Of a stretch of DNA of 64,000 nucleotides, positions 50,489 to 62,791 are shown in pieces. The position numbers were made by a program, and so were the translations under genes. Each line of letters begins with the position of its first letter. Within the stretch, counting starts at the first letter, position 1. The stretch is taken from assembly GCA_020226215.1 (NCBI GenBank), contig CM035235.1:66551283-66615282 (forward strand), given 5' to 3'. The stretch comes from Sindora glabra. Lineage: Eukaryota; Streptophyta; Magnoliopsida; Fabales; Fabaceae. A model generated the notes under the pieces. That model was not told the origin of the DNA, did not search any database, and saw nothing but the letters and a program-made list of their open reading frames with translations.

Positions 50489-52574
50489 AGGATCTTTAGG
50501 TGCTTTCATCTCTGGAAAATGATCTCGAGTACCATTACTTATCATGGAAGTGATGCAAAAGTGTTGGTTAATATTTCCGTGGAAGTATATATGTCCTGTT
50601 TATTAAAATCAAGATAAGTTTCAGATTACATTTGCATTTTGAATCTAAGTCGGGGATTTGTGTTTTCATTTGAAGTTCAAAGTCTACTTTCCTTTTGTAT
50701 CTTAAGCACTGTGCTATTAAAAGCTGTGTAAGCAAGCAAACTAAAGGAGAATAAGAATTTTTCAGTATCTTCAAGAACTTGTCTCTTTATCATTTTCCTC
50801 AATCTTATACTCGGACATGTCAGGCTCACTGTGCAGAGCATGTAAATATTGAAATGAAATTGTCAGTTCTGTCTGACCAGTGGCATCAGAAGTTTTAAGA
50901 AAACTAATTATCGAAGTGCAGATCACAGAATGCTTTCCATGCAAACATACAGATTTGACAAAGTTTCCTTTTTCCTATCTTAACAATTAACTCCAGAATC
51001 TAAAACAAGGCAAACATAAAGGGACAGTACTAAGAATCAGAAGTACTATGCAGAAAAAAACGTCTATTAGAGATAATGATCATCAGAGATTTGCTGTAAG
51101 ATTTTAAGGTAAGCATGCAGAACGCAATGGAAAGTAAGCTTGCTGCAAATACGATAACAGGCGGACTTGTCCATTTAAAACCCCAACAGCTGAACTGGAA
51201 TGTCGATACCTGGAAAACCATGGGATTCAATAGCTCAAATTTTTATCTACAGCATATTCTATTAATAATCCCAGTATGTCATTAAAGCCATGGCTAGCAA
51301 GATTAAAAACATTTCCTTCCTAGCATTTTTTTTTTTTGTGTGTATATATATATATATATTTCCCCGTCGTATTGCATAGAAAGAAAGAAATTAGCCTTAA
51401 AAATGAATAAAGGCAAAGAAATCTCTGTTTAATATACAGAAGTTTGGAGAAAGTAAGCTAGCATGTTGTTGTTCTTGACGTTACCACTAAATAACCCGCC
51501 ATTTGTCCGTCCAACATTGGCCAAACGTTGACCCGAAGGTCTGCGAAGAACAAAAGGCTACCAACCTTAGTGTTCATGGACACGTGGTAACCGGTCATTG
51601 GTCCTTACGTATTAAGGTTCACTGGGTGCCATTTATTCGCTGCGGATAAGAGCAAATTGTGCACATAAAATTTAATTTAATTATATTTACATTCTTTCTA
51701 TTTTCAAAAATATATAAATATCTTTCTCATTTATTTTTTGTGGAGCAGAGCGGAGAGGTAAACCTATGTTTAAATTGAGAGGAAAAGAAAAAAAGCGGTG
51801 AATGTATATAGAAAACGAGGAGTTGAGTATAATTTTATCCCATTGATGATGGATCACCAACTGGCCACGCTCATTTCACCGCTATAAATACTTCTTGTTG
51901 GGAAATGAAATCATTCCACACCTATATTTTCCTATCACAATAAATACTTCTGTCCGTTATTATTTATCACACTTAATTATTTTACAAAAATTAAGAAAAT
52001 AATTTACTTATTTTTAATATATTTTTTAAAATTATTCTTTAATTTAAAATTAAAATTTACTTTATTATTTCTCTTTTAGTTATTATTTATTATTAAATTT
52101 AAACACACATATAAATCTCCTTTTCTTTCTCATTATGCATAAATTTCAATATAGTTAAAAATTAAAAAAAAAGATGAAATAATTGTTAAGACATTTCAAG
52201 ACAAAAGTAAAGAATAATAAAATATTTATTAATAAAAAATAAAATTAAAAAAAATTGATACTTTAGATTTCTAAAACGTCAAATAATTAAAAAGGGATAA
52301 AAAATTAAAAAAAATGCAAGAAATAATGAGAGACAGAAAGAGCAGCAATAAAACACGGAAGCGGCCACAAGGACCAGTCTCCTCTCGTGAAACATTGACC
52401 CCTCTATTTTGCACTGTGAACAACTGTCTTGAAAATGATAGAAGTTCCAGTTCTGGAAAGTAGGTAAAGATCAAATTGTCTTATATTAATAAACGACACC
52501 GTGTTGATTTACTAGACAGTGTAATGTAATTCTCCATCAAGCAAATGCAATACAAAGAAAATCACCGGTGTATT
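50489..52574. other. Gene-free stretch after the GDSL gene
   Basis: A less AT-rich island at 51480-51660 contains a G-box (CACGTG at 51581-51586) and TTGACC-type words. A minus-strand frame at 51030-51230 has a hydrophobic segment (PPVIVFAASLLSIAFCMLTL) but no start context or partner exons. Neither is called as a gene. Confidence 0.4.
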
Positions 52575-52997
52575 TGATTTTATGAAATGCATGACATGTT
52601 TTTAAATTCCTTTTTAAAACTCCCTCCATACAAGAAACTCACCTAATACACATTTCCTACACCTAATGCTATATCTATGTATTCAATGAAATTCAAAATT
52701 AACTTTTGAATGTAAATTAAAAGTTGTTACTAATTGAATATAAGATGGTGGAATAAATTAATAAAATTAAATTCAATAAATATAAAAGATTTGAAATGGA
52801 TGTTTTTTAATTCTTTTTTACGACTCTCTCCACACATTTCTACACCTACCACAAGATACTTGCCTGATATATTTACAACAATGTTATATGTATTAAAAGT
52901 GGAATTCAAAATTAATTTTGTATGTAAATTAAAAGTTATTATTAATTGAATATAAGATGGTAGAAAAAATTAATAAAATTAAATTTAATAAATAGAA
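52575..52997 (+). repeat. Tandem duplication of about 210 bp
   Basis: Two units with the same order of words: CATTTCCTACACCTA/CATTTCTACACCTA, then GTAAATTAAAAGTT, AATTGAATATAAGATGGT and AATTAATAAAATTAAATT. No coding content. Confidence 0.8.
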
Positions 52998-53382
52998 AAA
53001 ATTAGAAATTTAATTTCAAATTTTTGTTGCATATTTTTATATATTTTAACATGGTAGGATCCATAATTGGGTCTTACTTCCATCCTCCCTTACATAGAGT
53101 TGCATGTTTTTATTAAAAAAAATGTTATTTTTTTATAAAACTTACAACAATTTCATAAAAAGTCGCAAGTGTTTAAAATATCAACTTGCAATTTTTTTAA
53201 TAAAATTTTACGGTATAAACAGTTATATTTGCAATCCAAATATTTGGAGCTCGACGAAAAAGTTATAAACTTCTATGAAAAAGTGGTAACATATTATAAA
53301 AAACTTACACGTTGTGTCGGTATCAGGGAGCACCAAAGCAAATCCCTATACTGAAAAGGAAAATTTTACGGGGATTGTGACG

Positions 53383-53645
53383 GTGGCATTTTTCAACCAC
53401 AAGTGGAGACCATTAATATTTTGGCAGTCCAGCTTTTTTTTGGTCAAATTTGGCAGGCCAGTTGTGCACCACAAAAGGGTCTGTTTGTTTATTAAAAACA
53501 ATTCTTGCTTTTCTAGTTTTTTTTAAAAAAATTATAATTTTAAATATATAATTCAAAAAATAAAAATAAATTTTAAATTCTTTAACTTATTTTCTTATTC
53601 TTAATATTAGTAACATTTTTAACTTATTTCCTTATTCTTTCTAAA
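53383..53645 (+). repeat. Tandem unit 1, uninterrupted (empty Helitron site)
   Basis: 53383-53501 (GACGGTGGCATTTTTCAACC onward) matches 53653-53750 and continues with sequence matching 61099 onward. It is thus an uninterrupted relative of the sequence that the Helitron split. Confidence 0.75.
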
Positions 53646-53652
53646 ATGGTTT

Positions 53653-53750
53653 CTGACGGTGGCATTTTTCAACCACAAATGGAGACCATTCAAAATTTTG
53701 GTAGGTCCAGTTGCGCACTACAAAATGGTCTGTTTATTTATTAAAAACAA
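53653..53750 (+). repeat. Tandem unit 2, left half, cut by the Helitron
   Basis: Matches unit 1 up to TTATTAAAAACAA, where CTAG of the Helitron begins. The right half resumes at 61099 with TTCTTTATTTTTTTAG, corresponding to TTCTTGCTTTTCTAG in unit 1. Confidence 0.75.
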
Positions 53751-53898
53751 CTAGATTGAAGCCCATGCTAATCTTTATATTAGTTAATAGTATCATAAAA
53801 TAAAAGAAAATTAATAAGATATTATATAAATGGAAGAGATATATCTTTTAAAAAAATAATAATTCAAAGTTCATAGATTAGAATAAACTTACATAATG

Positions 53899-54105
53899 TC
53901 ATAAATTTTGAAATATTTCTTTGAATACAACATTAGCAGTAATATTTGAATTCTCCTTCTTTTTGTCTTGAATTAAGATTTTCAATCCTCCCCTACTTTG
54001 AACTTTGGATACAACAACATATAATTGACCATGACTAAGCACTGATCTTAGTAAATAAAGTCCAATTCTTTTTAGTGATTGGCATGAACTCTTATTAATA
54101 GACAT
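53899..54105 (-). pseudogene. Helitron helicase C-terminus
   Basis: SLKRIGLYLLRSVLSHGQLY followed by VVVSKVQSRGGLKIL matches the last conserved part of Helitron/PIF1-type helicases (usual words GQLYVAVSRV and GLKIL). NVVFKEIFQNL is the typical Helitron protein end, so the stop at 53899 is the native C-terminus. Confidence 0.85.
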
Positions 54106-54716
54106 TGTATATGAAATTGTAATTATAAACTATCTTTTTCGTAATTTGAATGGCCGCCTAAATTGTAAGTGACTAAGAAGCATTTGAGGTATGAAAACTT
54201 TTGAACCCATATTTCTTCCTCTTTAAACTTTAGCCTTTATCACATGATTCGTTAATTATATGATCAACAATCTTGTTCCATTACAATGATCAACATATTA
54301 GTCAATATTTCTCATGAGCATAATGGGAATACTAACCTTGAGTTTCATACCATGATTCAGCAACCCTGAACATTGTATTCTATTCATAACTTCTGGCATC
54401 AACAAATAAACTTGATAACACCTATTTAAACTTGTTTTGCATATTAAATCTAAACTCAATTATTCTTTCCTTTCATTTTGAATTAATGATAAGATGTAGG
54501 AATTAACCTCATTACAGTACTAAATGTTAGAGAAAGAATAGTTAAATCACATAGGCTTTCTTTGTTACCAAAATCATCCAATAAAGAAGGATAAGTTGAA
54601 TGAACAATAGTTTTAATTGGATCATTGAAATATTTAATCAAGAGATCTTGAGGGATCTCTATGTCAACTTCACCATCATTTGCCTCTCCAAATTTCCTAT
54701 CGCCAATTTTTTAAAT

Positions 54717-54956
54717 TCACTCTAAAACTTTAAGAGGAGAGCAATACTTTGCTTGAAGATGCATATCCTTTGTTAGGGTTAACACCTTACAATAATCCCA
54801 TAAATAAAAAGAGTTTAAGGTGGCATTGACAATATCAACATGATTACCTCTTGGGATTATTGGTAAAATCTGATGAAAATCACTATTAAAGACTATAATC
54901 TTTCCTCTAAATGGTAAGTTATAACTATTTGGAATATCCAATTGAAGAATATCTCT
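54717..54956 (-). pseudogene. Helitron helicase, Walker B region
   Basis: FRGKIIVFNSDFHQILPIIP corresponds to helicase motif II (usually VFGGDFRQILP), followed by DIVNATLNSFYLWDYCKVLT. The domain is cut at its upstream side by a transposon whose target duplication is at 54956-54958. The remainder resumes at 56608 with ALDRTL. Confidence 0.88.
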
Positions 54957-54958
54957 AA

Positions 54959-56607
54959 TGCTTTGTTTGGCTAGATGTGAAAATAAAAGAGAAAGTAAAT
55001 GGAGGAGAAAGAAATTAAAGGTGGAAGAATTTTCCTTTATATTGTTTGAAATTAGTGAAAATGGGAGAGGAAGTAAATAGAAGTGAAATTGATATATTTT
55101 GTTTGGAATGAGTGAAAATTGGAGAGAAAGAAAATGAAATTGAATCAAATAATTATTATGCCCTTCTAATGTAAAAATAGTATTTAATATCATTTTTATT
55201 ATTATCAATTAAAAATAACTATTAAAAATATGAAAATTCATTTAAATTTGATTAAAAATTATATAATTATCATGTTTGAATTCAAATTTTATATGTTTAA
55301 TAAACTCAAATTTGAACTAATTTTATATTTACAACCTTAATTTCTTATTCTTCCAACATAATTTTCTAAATAATAGTTTTGATTGGCCCACAAAAAATAC
55401 ACCCCACCTCATCCCCTGATACTATGGTGGCTAGATGTGGCATGATAGTGTACTAAATGCACAACATGTATTATAGAAAGTTATACTACTTATACTTTTC
55501 ATGCTACTTATGCAATTTAACAACCTCTTACAACAAGAACTATACTTAACAATTACTTTTATAATAGGTGATCAAAAAATTCCAAGACAGATTTACAAAT
55601 CAAGAAAACTTGTAATAATATATATGTATGTATCAAAAGGCAATGCAAGGATCACTCATTCACCATCATTACATTACATGAAGGATAAGGGTAGTCTAGT
55701 AGTAGAGTTATTCATATTTTAATAAGGAGTATTCTATCGTAAATTTTTTAAAAATTTTATATAAAATTATATATATTTTACTTAGAATATTTTTAATGAT
55801 TTATAAATTTTATTATTCTTGTTAAAATAATAGAATATAATTATTTCCACAAAGATGCTCTTGTTCCACCTCTGCCATTGGGATAACCAACCATAACTTT
55901 AGGGCTCAACCATTGTACCTAAACTAATTTTGTAACTATTTCTCCCTTCCTTTATGTAGTCCAATCTTACTCTTTAGTAAGCCTTTCTCACCCTTTTTCC
56001 ATAATCGTCATCACCTTCTTTTGAAACCAGTGATAATAATTTATGTACTCAATAATAATATGTGGCATGATTATGTACTAAATTCACCACCATCCTCGGC
56101 ACCTAGAGTTAGATCAGCATGCAATGCTTCAGCGAAGGACCACCGGTAATCTAGCTTTTATCATTGATGAACCTTCCAATGGATTCTGATGAAGCAACTT
56201 TGTTTCAAGCAAACAGGAACAACAAATCATAGGAAATCCGATTACCAAGATTTCAAACATACCTGTGTGTTCATGATGCTAAAGATGGTAGGAAGGACAT
56301 AATGTTGGAGGTGCTGCATGCGGTGTTGCGAAAAGGACATGGAAGCATGCTAATAGGTTTATAGAAAGTTGTTTAGTTTGAACAGAGAGGCAGCAGGCGA
56401 AACAAAAAATGAGTCACCTATTTCACCCCAATTTACCCCTCATTTCATCGGGGAGAAATCACCATTAAGCCCTACTAAACTTTTTAGTTACAATTACGCC
56501 CCTTTTAATTTCACTGACTAGCCAAATGGGTGAAATTCACATTTTCACCTTTAATTTCGCCCCTCTCATCTCTTCCTCCCCTCTTTACGTCCATCCTAAA
56601 CACAAGC
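54959..56607. mobile_element. PIF/Harbinger-like non-autonomous transposon nested in the Helitron
   Basis: 1649 bp flanked by TAA on both sides (54956-54958 and 56608-56610). Ends TGCTTTGTTTGGCTAG and GCTTGTGTTTAGG (the second read inward from the right) form imperfect inverted repeats. TTA/TAA duplications and TTGTTTGG-type ends are typical of PIF/Harbinger elements. Joining the flanks would restore helicase continuity, which proves insertion. The interior has no recognisable transposase. Related words (TGTGGCATGATxxTGTACTAAAT) near 55437 and 56052 suggest an internal duplication. Confidence 0.82.
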
Positions 56608-57052
56608 TAAGTGTTCTATCAAGTGCCTTAAAATAATATATGTTAACCATTAATGCTTCATCCTAAATTATAAGATTTGTCATTCACATTAATTTAACTC
56701 AAAGACTCCCTTATTTTATGTTGCATGTTAAGTCTTCATTGATATCTAAAGGAATACTAAACCTAGAATGAGTTGTACATCCACCTAGAAACAAAATTGA
56801 TGCAACACTACTAGATGCCACTATTAATACAATTCGACCTTTAAATTTTAGAGAAGAAGTTAGAGTCTTCCATATACAAGTTCTTCCAATACCACTATAA
56901 CCATATAGAAAGAAAACAACAATATTGCTTGATTTAACAACATTAATCAAAATGTTGTAAATATCTTTTTGTTTAAAAGTCATTGAATCTAACAAATTTG
57001 ATTCCTCAATCTTTAAAGCTTTTTTATCATAATTCAATTCATTAATGATCAA
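56608..57052 (-). pseudogene. Helitron helicase, Walker A region
   Basis: VVFFLYGYSGIGRTCIWKTL corresponds to helicase motif I, with the ATP-binding lysine of GKT replaced by arginine (GRT). It is followed by GRIVLIVASSSVAS and GGCTTHSRFSIP (usual words VASSGIAS and GRTAHSRF). The lysine is essential in this family, so the enzyme would be dead even without the other breaks. Confidence 0.88.
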
Positions 57053-57329
57053 TCAATTCTAAAGTAAAGTAAAGTCATTCAAATTTAAAATTGGCATTAG
57101 AGGAAAATCATATAAATTACAATCATTACTTTGTAATATCTATTCAATCTTAATAAAAGCAAATATTTGCAATTAATCATCTGTAAGTATTAGATCTATT
57201 TAAAAAATAATAATTAGTTTACAAATAAAAACACCATAAAAAGTAGTGAATTAATGTTCTTTAAAAAATAGAGTACTTAAGTAATTTATGGAAATAAAAA
57301 AAATTAAAAAAATTTATATATACCTTCTA

Positions 57330-58370
57330 ATTAAAGCCTTCTTCTTTCCATGTACAAAATATCTTCTAAAAAATCAAGTCTCTTTCCAAATAACCTCAAG
57401 TCTTGACAAGCAATTGCAAAAATACATAATGCAGAAAAGTTTTCAAAGATATTGACCAAAACCCTAAGAAATGCTTCTTTAATTACAGCAATATACTCTT
57501 TTTCATTATCTAATAATCTCCAAGCATAGCAAGCTTATTTGAATATGTCACAAACAATGCCATTTACTATTCGTATACCTTCATAGCAAGTTGGTCCTTT
57601 AACTTTGTTAAGTAATATACACAAATAGTATAATTGTCCAATTAATAGGGGCATAAAGTTAATTCTTCCAATTGCAATGCTATGTTTTCTTTTCATCTAT
57701 TTTTTAATATCCTCTTTGTAAACATATTCCAAAGGAAAATCCATGTAAGTCAACATTCTTGTATCTAAATCTTCCTCTTTTTTTCATCTTGGCAGTAAAT
57801 ATTGTATCTTTATTCATTTCTTGATTCATTATTTCTTCAAATGATCCATCATCATTGACAACTAAGTACTATTGAATTGGAAGGTGAAATTTTAACCATT
57901 CTAGATAAGGTTGTCTATGATAAATGTCATAAGAAAATATTCTCCAACATGTTTCATAAGCTAACACATATCTACAATCATAATAAGATTTTATCTCATC
58001 TATGTTACCAGTTTCTTGACCTTCTTTTTTTTCTTGATACAAAAAGGTAGTCACATGATCATAACCTTTGTTTACATATTTGAAAAGATATTTGATAGAA
58101 GTACTTTGGTTGCATGCTTCAACATTGATGTAAGCTTTATACTATCTCAATAATTGAGGATTATATGAAACAATTATCTAATATAATCTAATTTTTCTCA
58201 ATGATTCTTCTATTATTTTGATGCCTCTATTAAGTATATCCACCATCATTAACTGATACTTGATCCACAAACTTCTTTAGGAAATGTTTAGTCCACACAT
58301 GAAGAATGAACATTAATAGCTCCACAGGGTCCATGAACCATAAAATTCTTCACCAAATCATATAAAATTA
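57330..58370 (-). pseudogene. Helitron central region (post-Rep)
   Basis: Pieces in several frames. KNFMVHGPCGAIN (near 58318-58355, usual FMIHGPCG) and DEIKSYYDCRYVLAYETCWR with IFSYDIYHRQP (57869-58054) match the conserved region between Rep and helicase. EYIAVIKEAF and similar words at 57400-57530 continue it. Frameshifts and stops separate them. Confidence 0.8.
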
Positions 58371-58439
58371 GATCTTGCTCAACATCAAGAATTTCATCGC
58401 ACATTTTATATCAATATATTCAATAATCAAAATCTTATC

Positions 58440-58790
58440 TTGAAGGGATAGAAAGATTATTATATATGATGTGGAAGCCCTCTCTTTTGAAATTTTCCCA
58501 TATCCATTATTGCAAAATTATCATTATCATTATTCTATATAAATGAACAATTATAGTAAAATTAAAATTTGTTTGATAATAATATATATTAACTTACTTG
58601 CTACAACTTTGCTAAAGAAAGAGCCCTTTGTTAAGTCTTGTATCATATACCATATCTTAATCTTAAAAACTTTACAAATCAAGTTAACTCAATCAGAAGG
58701 TTTCGATCCCAATGAGTAAATGATTCTAGTAATCTCTAGCCAATTTGGATTTCAAGCAAATGTTAAAAATATATCAAGATATTCAGCCTA
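58440..58790 (-). pseudogene. Helitron Rep (HUH-type) motifs with stops
   Basis: AEYLDIFLTFA-stop-NPNWLEIT near 58720-58790 matches the Rep motif FITFTCNPNWPEI, with TGA at 58752-58754 in place of a Cys codon. VNLICKVFKIKIW follows, with another TGA at 58689-58691. FQKRGLPHHI at about 58464-58492 matches the HUH motif region (usually QKRGLPHAH), with one His-spacer residue missing. Rep nicks and joins single strands in rolling-circle transposition. Inactive here. Confidence 0.78.
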
Positions 58791-59260
58791 CTTATAAATA
58801 ACCATTGCATCATGATAATTTTGCATTATATGTGGGCACCACTAATAAAGCTTGAAGGAAGAATAATTCTTCAACATCTACTTGTTAGATTTGTTTCATT
58901 ATTCAAAATAGCTTCATTGAAATGACAATACATATTTCTTCTTAGATTTGGATGGTGATTTTTTATATATTCAATTCTTTCTACTTCAATCATAGTGTAT
59001 GCATTAACAATAAATTATTGCAATAACATTGCAGAATTCATCAAGATAGAAAATTCTTGTAATCTAAAGGAAAAGAATTCTTATATTGATAGTAGCTTCT
59101 TTTTACTTGCCAATCTTGCAAAAGCTTCATGATGTTTCATATTAATTCTATATCTATCCTCAATATGTGGAAAAATAAATGGATATTGCAATCCAAGATA
59201 TTGTAAATGAACTTCACTAATACACTATACCTCGCCAAGCCTACTTTCAGTTATTATATC

Positions 59261-60090
59261 TCATTTTTTATAGTCAAGGTCACCAACAAAAAGACTTGCT
59301 ACTTCACCTACAATTGGTGTGTTATAGTTATGCCCATCTTTCTTCCTCTTGTTGATTAACTTTATTTTGATCTCAGCTAAATGATCATCTTGGTATCTAT
59401 CTCTCACCATTCTGAATGTTTGAAATACAGGATTAACTTTATCAGGCATCTTCTTCAAATCTTCAACCAAATTTGGATCAATATTGCCATTTTTTACATC
59501 AAAAGAATTGAAAGGAAAAAATTTAAACACTAGATTCATAAATTAAAAGTAACTCATCAAATAAAGATAATATCACATATTTGAATTATTACCTAATAAC
59601 ACTCAAATGATTATTAACTTCATTATTTATGTCATTTATATAAAGTTGAGCAAAATAGGGATGGTTGAATGAGAACATGTTATTGTAATTTTGTCCAAAA
59701 AAGATAATATCATAACCAAACTTATGAGGAAGCAAATTACCAGTTCTATGGTAATTTTGTCCAAAAATATGATATAACAAAAAGGCCCCAAACATTTGTC
59801 ACCTTTTTATCTAATTTACCACCTATAGAAATGAATGAGAACATGTTATTGTAAACACATATATTATTTTTGAAATTTTTGCTTCTTGTAGAATGTTCAT
59901 CTAACAACAATTCTTTCAAAAGTTTTAGGGGTTGTTTCATAAATGGCAGCTTAACTTTTCCTTAGGAACAACAAAGAGAAAATTTTTGTTTCAGATATTT
60001 CCTAAGTTTGGTTGTGGACTCTTCAATCCACATTTGAGCTCTACAAAATTCACATTGATAATTTTTGTTGCCAATGTCAAGATAACCTGC
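59261..60090 (-). pseudogene. Helitron protein N-terminal region
   Basis: From the N-terminus: GYLDIGNKNYQCEFCRAQMW (about 60030-60090, with a CxxC of the Helitron zinc-finger-like motif), NNICVYNNMFSFISIGGKLD (59746-59940), FGQNYHRTGNLLP (59700-59780, shifted frame), and DGHNYNTPIVGEVASLFVGD (59261-59539). These match the conserved N-terminal Helitron-like domain (usual words YNxxFSFTSxG, GQxYHRIGSLLP, VAALIVGD). Two or more frame changes separate the pieces. Confidence 0.85.
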
Positions 60091-61098
60091 AATATTTAAT
60101 AAATAATGTAGTCTTTGAGAAACATTTAACCACTAATTTATAAGTACAAGAATGTAAACAACAACTTATCATCATTGGTAACATTAAATTCAGGTTGCCT
60201 TTCAAGTTGAATAGCCATATTTAAAATACTTTCAAAAAAAGTTGACATGTCTTTATATGAATGGTTAATTATCTTATGGTTACCTAATTTAAGTATACTT
60301 TAGATTTAAATTAATATTTAAATCAAGATATAAAGCAATATAAGACTAAAGAGAAAAATGGTTCTACGCACATATCCCATTATTGGTTAAGTTAATATCT
60401 ATTACGTCTTCAACTTATGTAGTATAATGTGATATATCTTCAAAAGAAGTGAAAATTTGATTAGTAACATAAACAATTATGTTAAACTTTTTGTTACTAA
60501 CCATATTCATCAATATAAGTATTTGTACTAATGATATTTTCTTACCATGAAGATTCTATTGTATTAATCACATTTGTTGGACCAATCAATTCCACTATAA
60601 AGATTCCAAGAGTTATAGTTTCCTCATTAATAAGTGAATACCCTTCAAAAGATGTACTACCATTAATCATGTCTTCTTGAATAATGACATCTTCACAAAC
60701 TTTTTTTACATATTTTTGAATTCATAAGTTTGACCTATACACACAATAATTAAGGAAAATATTCAACATATTGTCATATTCATAAAATAAAGATGTCAAA
60801 ATTTAACTTTAATTACCTTCTTGATTTATAACATCTGTAGAATTAAATGTGTTTTCAAGATTTACTACAATATTCAAAATGGCACATAATGCTCTATGTC
60901 TATTCTTCAATCCATGAACTTCATTATCTCTTGAAGATGGATGGTTGAAAGAATGTGAACCATTGGAACTATTCATTTCAAAATCATATGACAAGACTTG
61001 TAATTCATTGCTGCAAATGTTCTCTTTCATGAGCATTGTCATATTTTAGGTATGAATAAAATTCTTTGTATATTCACAAGAAAGTCAAATATATCAAA
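60091..61098 (-). other. 5' part of the Helitron
   Basis: Mostly non-coding. A 77-codon frame at 60809-61042 contains KNRHRALCAILNIVVN and may be the start of the Helitron protein, but I am unsure. Confidence 0.4.
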
Positions 61099-61363
61099 TT
61101 CTTTATTTTTTTAGTTTTTAAAAATAGAACAATTTGTTTGAAAACTTATCTTTAAAAAATTATAATTTTAAATATATAACTTAAAAAATAATTTTAAATT
61201 TTTTTTAATTTATTCTCTTATTCTTAATATTAATTCTATAATTAAATAAAATATTTTTCATTTACAATATCAAATGCTCCCTATTCTCTATTTTCAATTG
61301 ATCCGAAAATAATTTCTAAAAACAAAAATGAAACTCTTAAAAATAATTTTTGAAGATGAATTT

Positions 61364-61413
<50 letters not shown>

Positions 61414-61690
61414 AGCACATCCTAAGGAGTTATTTGGTTCACACACAACTTTTTGTAGGAAATTAAACTTCTAAGAAAATAACTTTCTATGAAAAATTTA
61501 TTCTCTTACTCTTGATATCAATTGTATAATTAAATAAGCTATTTTTCATTTACAATACCAAATGCTCCCTATTTTTTATTTTCAATTGATCCGAAAATAA
61601 TTTCTAAAAACAAAAATGCAACTCTTAAAAATAATTTTTGAAAATAAATTTTAATATATATATTTTTTTAAACACATCCTAAGAATTCGT
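61099..61690 (+). repeat. Tandem unit 2, right half, and further duplication
   Basis: 61099-61250 continues the unit interrupted by the Helitron. About 61205-61435 and 61497-61690 repeat each other (TTTTCATTTACAATA, CAAATGCTCCCTATT, TTTCAATTGATCCGAAAATA). An (AT)n microsatellite of about 45 bp lies at 61366-61411. Confidence 0.75.
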
Positions 61691-62791
61691 TTGATTCACA
61701 TAAGAATTAACTTCCTGCAAAAAAATTAAATTTTTAAAAAAATAACTTTCTATATAAATTCTTTAAAAAGTATGCAAATTTATTTGATTGATACAGAAAG
61801 TAAAACTTCCTAAGAAGTAATTTTTTATATTTTATTTAATATAATTTTGAATATCTTAAGAATTATTAATAAAATAACTATTATGTTCTCAATATTATTA
61901 TAACATAAATTAATAAATTTTAATTATTATTAATTAAATTTAACGAAAATAATTTTATTATTATATTCATAAATTATACAAAAAGCAGAACTAATCTTAA
62001 AAAGTAAGTAAATAACTTTTTATATTTTGTAAGAAGTAAGACTTTTAAAAAAAAATTATTTCTTATAATTTGTCACATAACAACAAGCTAAACAACACAT
62101 CTCTGTCATATTTCCAAAAAATTAAAATTTCTCGTTCTATTGAGGCAAACAAAACAACTTCTAACACCCTTATTTCCATTTCCCGTTCACCAAGATCATG
62201 TGATCCGATAGCTAACAAAAACATTTGTCCCTCGATTCAACATTCTTTCGCAGACACAGCAGGGCTCGTGTGAGTTTATCATTCACTTTCATGGGAAAAA
62301 ATTATATAAAATTAATAAAATAGTATTAAAATAACTTTGAAATTATATATAATTATAATTTTATTTGTAAATAATAATTTATATTATAATTTAATTCTTA
62401 AATTACAATACAGAAGAACAAAATTGTATACACAAATTATTAATTAAAAATAAAATTATAATTTTATATAATTCAAAAACAATTTTAACATTACTTTATA
62501 ATTCCAATAATGAAATTATTTTGTTGAGAAAATATGTACAATACATGCTAAAATAGTGATAGTAAGCAATTACCAATTTATGTGAATAACATCAAGAAGT
62601 TGCACAGAACAGCAACCTTTATGACAGGACTAAACCAGATTTGGTGAATCCTTACCTATGGTTAATTCATTCTTATTTGACACATGGTTAGTGTCTATGT
62701 AGATACTAGAAAACCTATTATGCTACATGAGCCTTGACTCCCCTATATCCTGCAAAACTATAAATTTACTTCTAAGGAGAATTCTATATGG
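61691..62791. other. Gene-free AT-rich stretch
   Basis: Nothing recognised. The portion near 62620-62791 may be the 3' UTR of the CHUP1-like gene. Confidence 0.4.

Larger units (their letters stand above)
53751..61098 (-). mobile_element. Decayed RepHel Helitron
   Basis: Minus-strand element of about 7.3 kb including a nested 1.65 kb insertion. Its 3' end reads GATTAGC-ATGG-GCTTCAATC (hairpin with a two-base bulge) closed by CTAG at 53751-53754, followed by T outside, as Helitrons require. Coding pieces follow the RepHel order: zinc-finger-like region, Helitron-like N-terminal domain, Rep motifs, PIF1-type helicase. Stops and frameshifts are frequent. The 5' end is placed at about 61098 by comparison with the empty site. 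A canonical 5' TC is not visible exactly there, so this border may be off by some 20 bases. Confidence 0.85.
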
